This document shows, in pieces, positions 59,061 to 64,000 of a DNA stretch of 64,000 nt. Source of the stretch: Cyathus striatus (taxonomy: Eukaryota; Basidiomycota; Agaricomycetes; Agaricales; Nidulariaceae); NCBI GenBank assembly GCA_025738555.1, contig JAOVFP010000010.1:744001-808000 (forward strand), read 5' to 3'. Within the stretch, counting starts at the first letter, position 1. The number at the start of each line of letters is the position of its first letter. Under the pieces are notes generated by a model. It was given only the letters and a program-made list of their open reading frames with translations, searched no databases and was not told where the DNA came from. The position numbers were made by a program, and so were the translations under genes.

Positions 59061-59628
59061 TTGACATTGAATTTGGGCAGCATTAGGGCACTTCATAAGT
59101 TTGTGCCATGGCTGAATGCCTCTCCACCCCCCATGTACAACCTTCTATACATTCTGAGATTCGTCCTCACCTTTGTTCAACGACGTTAGGAGAGCTACCG
59201 AAGACATGTCCCAAGTCAAAGCACTCGGCATTAAAAAGTTTAGTGTACAAACGTGGATAAGTATCAGATGTTTATGGGCGTGTTCAAGGGTCCTCCTGGA
59301 GCTAATTGGCGCTGTAAAAACTAAAACAGGGCGCGCAGTGCATATAAAGAGGATTTGGCGCTTCTGATCCTATAATAATGCTTGTCGTCATCTGATTCTT
59401 CACGCCATGATTCAGATGACGATAAGTAGTGTTGCCGCTGACCGAGCTGGATTGGACCGAAATACGTTTTTATCTTGAGTTCGTTGGAGCGGACTGGATA
59501 ACTGGACACAAGCGGATTGCATTGACGTCGGTCTCAGCAGTAATACATAGTTGTAGCTAATAAGAGAGAGTGTACATAGGAACACGGAGGTACCCATGTA
59601 GCGACAACACTCTGCTACTTGAATACGC
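59061..59628 (+). other. Remnant of Y exon 1 plus unit spacer, unit D
   Basis: The plus strand encodes GSIRALHKFVPWLNAS and MYNLLYILRF of gene Y, then a deletion (TCACCTTTGTTCAACGACG) and the spacer shared with 6801-7200. Only this right arm of the Y palindrome is present. The left arm and the rest of gene Y are missing at the junction with the accessory block. Confidence 0.65.
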
Positions 59629-60396
59629 TGAAGAGGAGGAAGTGCGCTTGAAGGTTCCTCAATGAAGAAATGCGAGCGGTTGGCACATCCGTCCAACCTT
59701 AAGGTTCTAAGGTAAGGTGAAAGAGTGTGTTAGCGACGTAATTGAGAGAAATGACGACGCAACAAGGAGCAGAACTTCGAGACAAAGTTCTGGAGTGAAT
59801 TCGGAAAAATGGGACTTGGTGAGAACGATTCAGAACGAACGAGACGACTCAGAGACAGAACGAGAGAGAGTGAGAGGTAGAAATGAGGGGGTGAATTTCA
59901 CTAAAGTACCCTAGACCTAGATACACGGTTTAAATAAGAAAAAGGGAAGGAAATATACCTAAAAGGAGTGAATAAAAATTTATTAAGTCCAAGGAGGTGA
60001 TAGGAACTTGACTACGGTTTCAAGGAGTGTGATATTATGAGAATGAAAAATAGTTGTAGAGAAGTCTTGAAGCGATGGGGAGGGGGGAACAGATGTAGAG
60101 TTGTTGGCTCAAGCAATGTGGTGTGACCGATGCCCGGATGAAATTTGTTGTCCTGTGCATGTGTATCGAGGTCCGTTGCTTCGCAACTCTTATTAGAGTA
60201 CCTTGGGTGTGCTTCCGTGTGTGTCCGAGGTTTGAGATTTGAGTGGATTCGGTCCGATGCTGAGAGCGTTTGAGATGCGTTCAGGAGGACAGTTCAACAG
60301 CAGACGCGTTGACGCGCTTGATGGGAAGGTCACGTGATGACGCCGGAACGCGTCAGAACGTCGATTCTACCGTGCAGGCAGAAGGCCTGCTCTACA
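59629..60396 (-). mobile_element. Solo LTR, family L1, minus orientation
   Basis: Plus-strand ends TGAAGAGGAGG and GCCTGCTCTACA, flanked by ACGC (59625-59628 and 60397-60400). Units A and B show the empty site in the spacer (GAATACATGCTGTTAATG). GC-richer and better preserved than the L1 copies at 19042 and 47670, so probably younger. Confidence 0.85.
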
Positions 60397-60417
60397 ACGC
60401 GCTGTTAATGAAACTAC

Positions 60418-61589
60418 TGTTGAGTCACGCGACGAGAGTAGTTAGTTTATTAAATACTTAGAATGTAAATCCCAAATATAATAATCAACTTTAAATCCCG
60501 AGGTGCGAAGTCAGTAAGTTCGAGGGGCGCAATTGTGTTCAAGTCCAAATTTAGATCAAGTTAAAAATAGACAAGTTAAACTTAGGCTATTTTCGTTCTC
60601 GCGTCAAAGTATTCAAAGTCAAGTTCAGATTTTAATTCGGTATCGCGGTACGTATTTCTCGGTATCAAAACGTCTCGTAACTATATCTGATTCTCGTCTT
60701 TACACACCCTGTCTATGGGAGGGAAGAATGCCTGGCAGTTCCTGCCTTATTTCTTCCCTCTTCGTCTACTATATACATTTTCTACCTACTCTACTTACAA
60801 ATTGCGTAGTAATAAAATATGATTTATCTTCCGGTCATTTCTCCGGTCCGTGTATAAGGTAACGCGTTGTCAGCGCCCAGACGGCGGTCAACCAATCGTG
60901 CGCATAACCCAGCGCGCTCCCTTTCTGCGACGCGCGCTCGTTTGAGCGTTCTATCGGTTACCTTCCTAATCGGGTAATCAGCCGATGCGGCAGCGGCAGC
61001 TGCTCGCATCAATTTCATTTACATCGGTCTAACGGGTCGGTTTTCCGTTCCCGCGTGAACTCCTGACCGTTGGGGTACTCATTCTCGTTCCGTTCTTTCT
61101 TCCTTTCCCCACTTCTCGCGCTCTCCCTCTCTGTCTCACTGTTTCGTTGTCTCGTTGTCTCGTCGCCTCGTCGTCGTCACTCAAGCTCGCTGATCTCATG
61201 TCTTAGTGGTTCAGGGTCTGGGTCTTGGGGATTTAGTAAGTCCGTGTTCTGTCAATCTCCATACTTTGTATCGCGTGCTGACTTTGTCATTAGTCATTTT
61301 GGCTGCTCTGGGTGTCTGATACTCGTTGTACAGAATGCAACGTCGTTCTTTTGAAAGGTAAAGTAATACGTTATTTTATTGGTTTAAGGATTTAAAACCA
61401 GTACTGAGGCGGAGTATGTGTTTTAATAGGTTTATTTGTTTAATCCCTTGGTGTATTATGGGAGGCGGCGCGGGAACTCAGCCCCTCCCCGCTGTTTCCT
61501 CACTCGACGCACTCGGTACTGGTGTCTCGAAATCGAGACGTAAAGAATTTAAATTTACGGTATGTTGCATTTCTTTTACATGCGTATCA
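60418..61589 (+). mobile_element. Solo LTR, family L2
   Basis: Starts TGTTGAGTCACGCGACGAG and ends GCGTATCA, with CTAC at 60414-60417 and 61590-61593. Unit B lacks it at this site (AATGAAACTAGTGC). A second copy lies at 25144-26211 in reverse. CT-rich stretches inside and good CpG retention indicate a young insertion. Confidence 0.85.
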
Positions 61590-61843
61590 CTACACTGCAG
61601 TGTAAGTTGCTTGCAAAACTCCAATCACATCGTCTCGCGCTGCGCAGACTCCGTAGTGCTCAGTGGCGTAACACGTAATTACACTGACGAAAATGTATTC
61701 TGCTTTCCAAGCACAACCAAGTATATACAATAGGCCATAAAGTAACACATACATACAATTACCAAAATGCGTACTCGCCCATCCCCTCCTCTATCTTCGT
61801 TCTCTCTTCCCCCTTCTTCTTCTTCCCCACACCAAAAAAACCA

Positions 61844-64000
61844 CTAAAACCCACCAAAATTAAACTGGAACCCACCCTGCCCAGGTCCATGACCCCTCCC
61901 CTGCCTAAAGAACTGCTGCTGGCCACCATGGCCACCACTCTGATGAAACTGGAATCCACCATGACTTCCGCCCTGCTGGAAGAACTGTGCGAAGGGGTGT
62001 CCACCGGCGCCCCCTGGGAATGGACCGCCAGCTTGAGCTGCAGGATCCATTGGGTCGTCGCCAGCATCGAAGCGGGCGCGGAGTTCTATCGGTAGTAGGT
62101 TAGTACCAGAAGGTGAAAGTGTAATGCAAAACTGAGAGAAGAAGGGGAGGGACGAGAGAAGGTAATTGGGATAGAAAGTGAATACGAGAGGGGGACGATA
62201 GAGTGGAAGAGAAAGGCACGATGCAGATATGGAGGGATGGGGAAAGAGAAAAAGACTTCGAAAAGATGTACAGCAAAATACAGACGAAAGCGAAGGTTGA
62301 AGTGGAAACACGTACCAGGATTAGTCAAAACCTCATAAGCCTCATTAACAGCAGCCATCTTAGCCTCCGAGCCGCCTTTATCAGGATGAGCCAACTTGGC
62401 TTGTTTACGGCTACAAGGCGAAAAGATCAGTAAACGCGTTCACGAGAACAACTAAGAAAAAAATAGAAAATGTGAAATAACAGTATAAAAAAGTCTACGA
62501 TCAAAAGAGAAAAAGAAACAGCGACGATGACCCGGAGGATTAATTTGATATCACCCCATCTCAACTTCCTCGAACGTTAATACCAATCTAAAAATACCTA
62601 CTCCCAAAAAAACCGCAAACGCCAATCTCTCTGAAAATCACGGACCGAACTAACCGTTCCGTGCCGCTTAAGTGGAACACCGAACCACGGAACCAAGAAT
62701 AAAAAGTAACCGTAGCATGCCTCGATCATTTCAGATCCAAATCGAATCTCGGAGATAGAGGGGCTAATAAAAGTCACGTCACTGTGTCACATTGTGATGG
62801 TGATGCCAGCAAATACTCCGGAGCGACGGGTGAAAAGAAAATGAAGAAAAAAGCCAGAAAAGTCGAAAAACCGAAAAACCGAAAGAAAAAAAAAGGAAAG
62901 AAAGGAAGAGACGACGTACAAAGCCTTCTTAATATCCCTCGCATCCGCATCCCTACTCACACCCAAGACCTTATAATAATCCTTCTGCTGACTCTGCTTA
63001 AGCAACTTTTGCGCCTTCTGCAGTCTCGCATGAATCTACCCAACCCATCAGCCTCCCCTTCCCGCAAAACCAAAAGTAAAACACACCTGACGATCAGATC
63101 TCCCAGACCCCTCAAAAGCCTTCTCAAGCACTCTCACAGCATCCTCCCACTCCTCCTTCCTCAACAACATCTCCGCTCTCCCAATCAACCCATCGACGTC
63201 TCCGTCGTTACCGGTCATACCAAGCAACGCCTCGCACCATTCGCTCATGGCACTGACATATTCGCTTCCTTTACTCGTATCCGCTAGCCTCGTGTAGGAT
63301 TTACACAGTGCCCTTAACAAGTCTTGTCGGAGGGGTGAAGTGAGGAGAGGGTTTGGTACCGGTAGATTCTTGGATTTCGCAGAGGTGGGTATGGTGGGAA
63401 TGAGAGGGAGTAAAGCGTCAGGGGAAATGTACTCCCTCAACGCCGTATCGAATTTCGCCATAATGTCGCCTTTCTTCCCTCCGGGGGATGCGCTGAGCAG
63501 CTTAATTATGCCTCGCCAGTCTTCTTTCTCCTCTAGCTCGTGGATCTGCGTAAAGGCGCGATCGAAGGATTTGTAGAGGCGGTGTAAGACGAGGCAGGGT
63601 TTCGAGTCCGGGTCGTAGTGCAGACATTGCTTGAGTGCGCTGAGCGAAGACGGCGAAGCTGGGAGGAGGAAGTATGATAGTGAGAAGAGGTGTGTCAGGA
63701 GTTTAGTTGATGGTGGTAGTAGGTGTGTTAGTCGTCTATCATTTCCATCAGTCCCATACCAAAACAAGAGGAAGAAGGGGACGCACGTCAAATCACCAAC
63801 ACTCCCTTCCAAATCCCCACTAGCAAAACTACATTCAACTCTCCAAGCCCTAATCTCAACCGAAAAACTCGCAACGCCAAGAGCCCGAGTAGAACTCTCA
63901 ACACAAGCACTCCATAACTCGGCCCTCCTCTCCCGCTCCGCTTGCTCCCGAGCCTTTTCACCTACGTCCAAATCCTTCTCTAGCTCCAGTGCATCGGCGT
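61844..64000 (-). CDS. DNAJC3/Dnj1-type TPR-J-domain ER co-chaperone, copy D (5' end beyond window)
   Basis: Best-preserved copy. On the minus strand, TPR codons enter from the right edge (REQAERERRAELWSACVESS) and continue after an intron (donor GTGCGT near 63788) with RLTHLLPPSTKLL, LKQCLHYDPDSKPCLVLHRL, ADTSKGSEYVSAMSEWCEAL and AVRVLEKAFEGSGRSDRQ. After a second intron come LLKQSQQKDYYKVLGVSRDA and DARDIKKA, and, after an intron with donor GTACGT, RKQAKLAHPDKGGSEAKM with the HPD motif needed to stimulate Hsp70. The last exon reads ELRARFDAGDDPMDPAAQ, a Gly/Phe/Gln-rich tail and FNFGGF, ending at TAG 61844. No frameshift or stop is seen within the window. It is presumably the parental or functional copy; the signal peptide and first TPRs lie outside. 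Confidence 0.85.

Noticed and set aside
62784..63287. 167-codon plus-strand frame
   Set aside because: Antisense shadow of DnaJ-D exons.

Overview
The window looks like a repeat-rich region of a filamentous fungal nuclear genome. The genes carry short spliceosomal introns with GT..AG borders, for example 56 and 50 nt in the gene at 57846-58734. They include a DNAJC3/Dnj1-type ER co-chaperone. The mobile DNA is eukaryotic: Tc1/mariner, hAT, Mutator-like, Ty1/copia, non-LTR and solo LTRs. The large GCM-zinc-finger transposase and the Spt5-like gene resemble families I remember mainly from Agaricomycetes. That makes a basidiomycete most likely, but a pezizomycete is not excluded.

Layout. A multigene unit has been duplicated in tandem, with every gene on the minus strand: membrane gene X - DnaJ 3' fragment - unidentified gene Z - membrane gene Y - complete DnaJ-TPR gene. 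Unit A covers about 0.5-10.1 kb, unit B about 10.9-29.4 kb, and unit C/D covers 32.7-35.6 kb plus 59.06-64.0 kb. Different transposons have landed in different copies, so one copy often supplies the empty site that dates and delimits the insertion in another. Many insertions therefore have exact target-site duplications: 9 bp (Mutator-like, 3870-4933), 8 bp (hAT, 13723-14886), 8 bp (40762-42469), TA (several Tc1/mariner-like elements) and 4 bp (five solo LTRs of two families). Intact-looking host genes are Y-A (5630-6414), X-C (32697-33384) and DnaJ-D (61844 to the right edge). The other copies are decayed.

Unit C/D is split by an accessory block of about 23 kb (35.6-59.06 kb). Its left half is a nest of foldback elements with inverted arms of up to about 800 bp. 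Its right half holds a multi-exon relic of a giant transposase, with a WRKY-GCM1-like zinc finger, a Mutator-type DDE core, a possible USP-like domain, a PHD finger and a conserved C-terminal module. Two direct-oriented minisatellite arrays of the same motif flank it, about 11 kb apart. Beyond the right array lie three tRNA-like repeats and a gene encoding an Spt5-like protein (acidic N-terminus plus NGN domain).

Decay pattern. In-frame stops in the transposase are mostly TGA, as CGA to TGA would give. In the DnaJ-B copy, CpG sites of the intact copy mostly read TpG or CpA. Both point to CpG methylation and deamination, or to CpG-directed repeat mutation. All assignments come from reading the sequence by eye; no database search was run.
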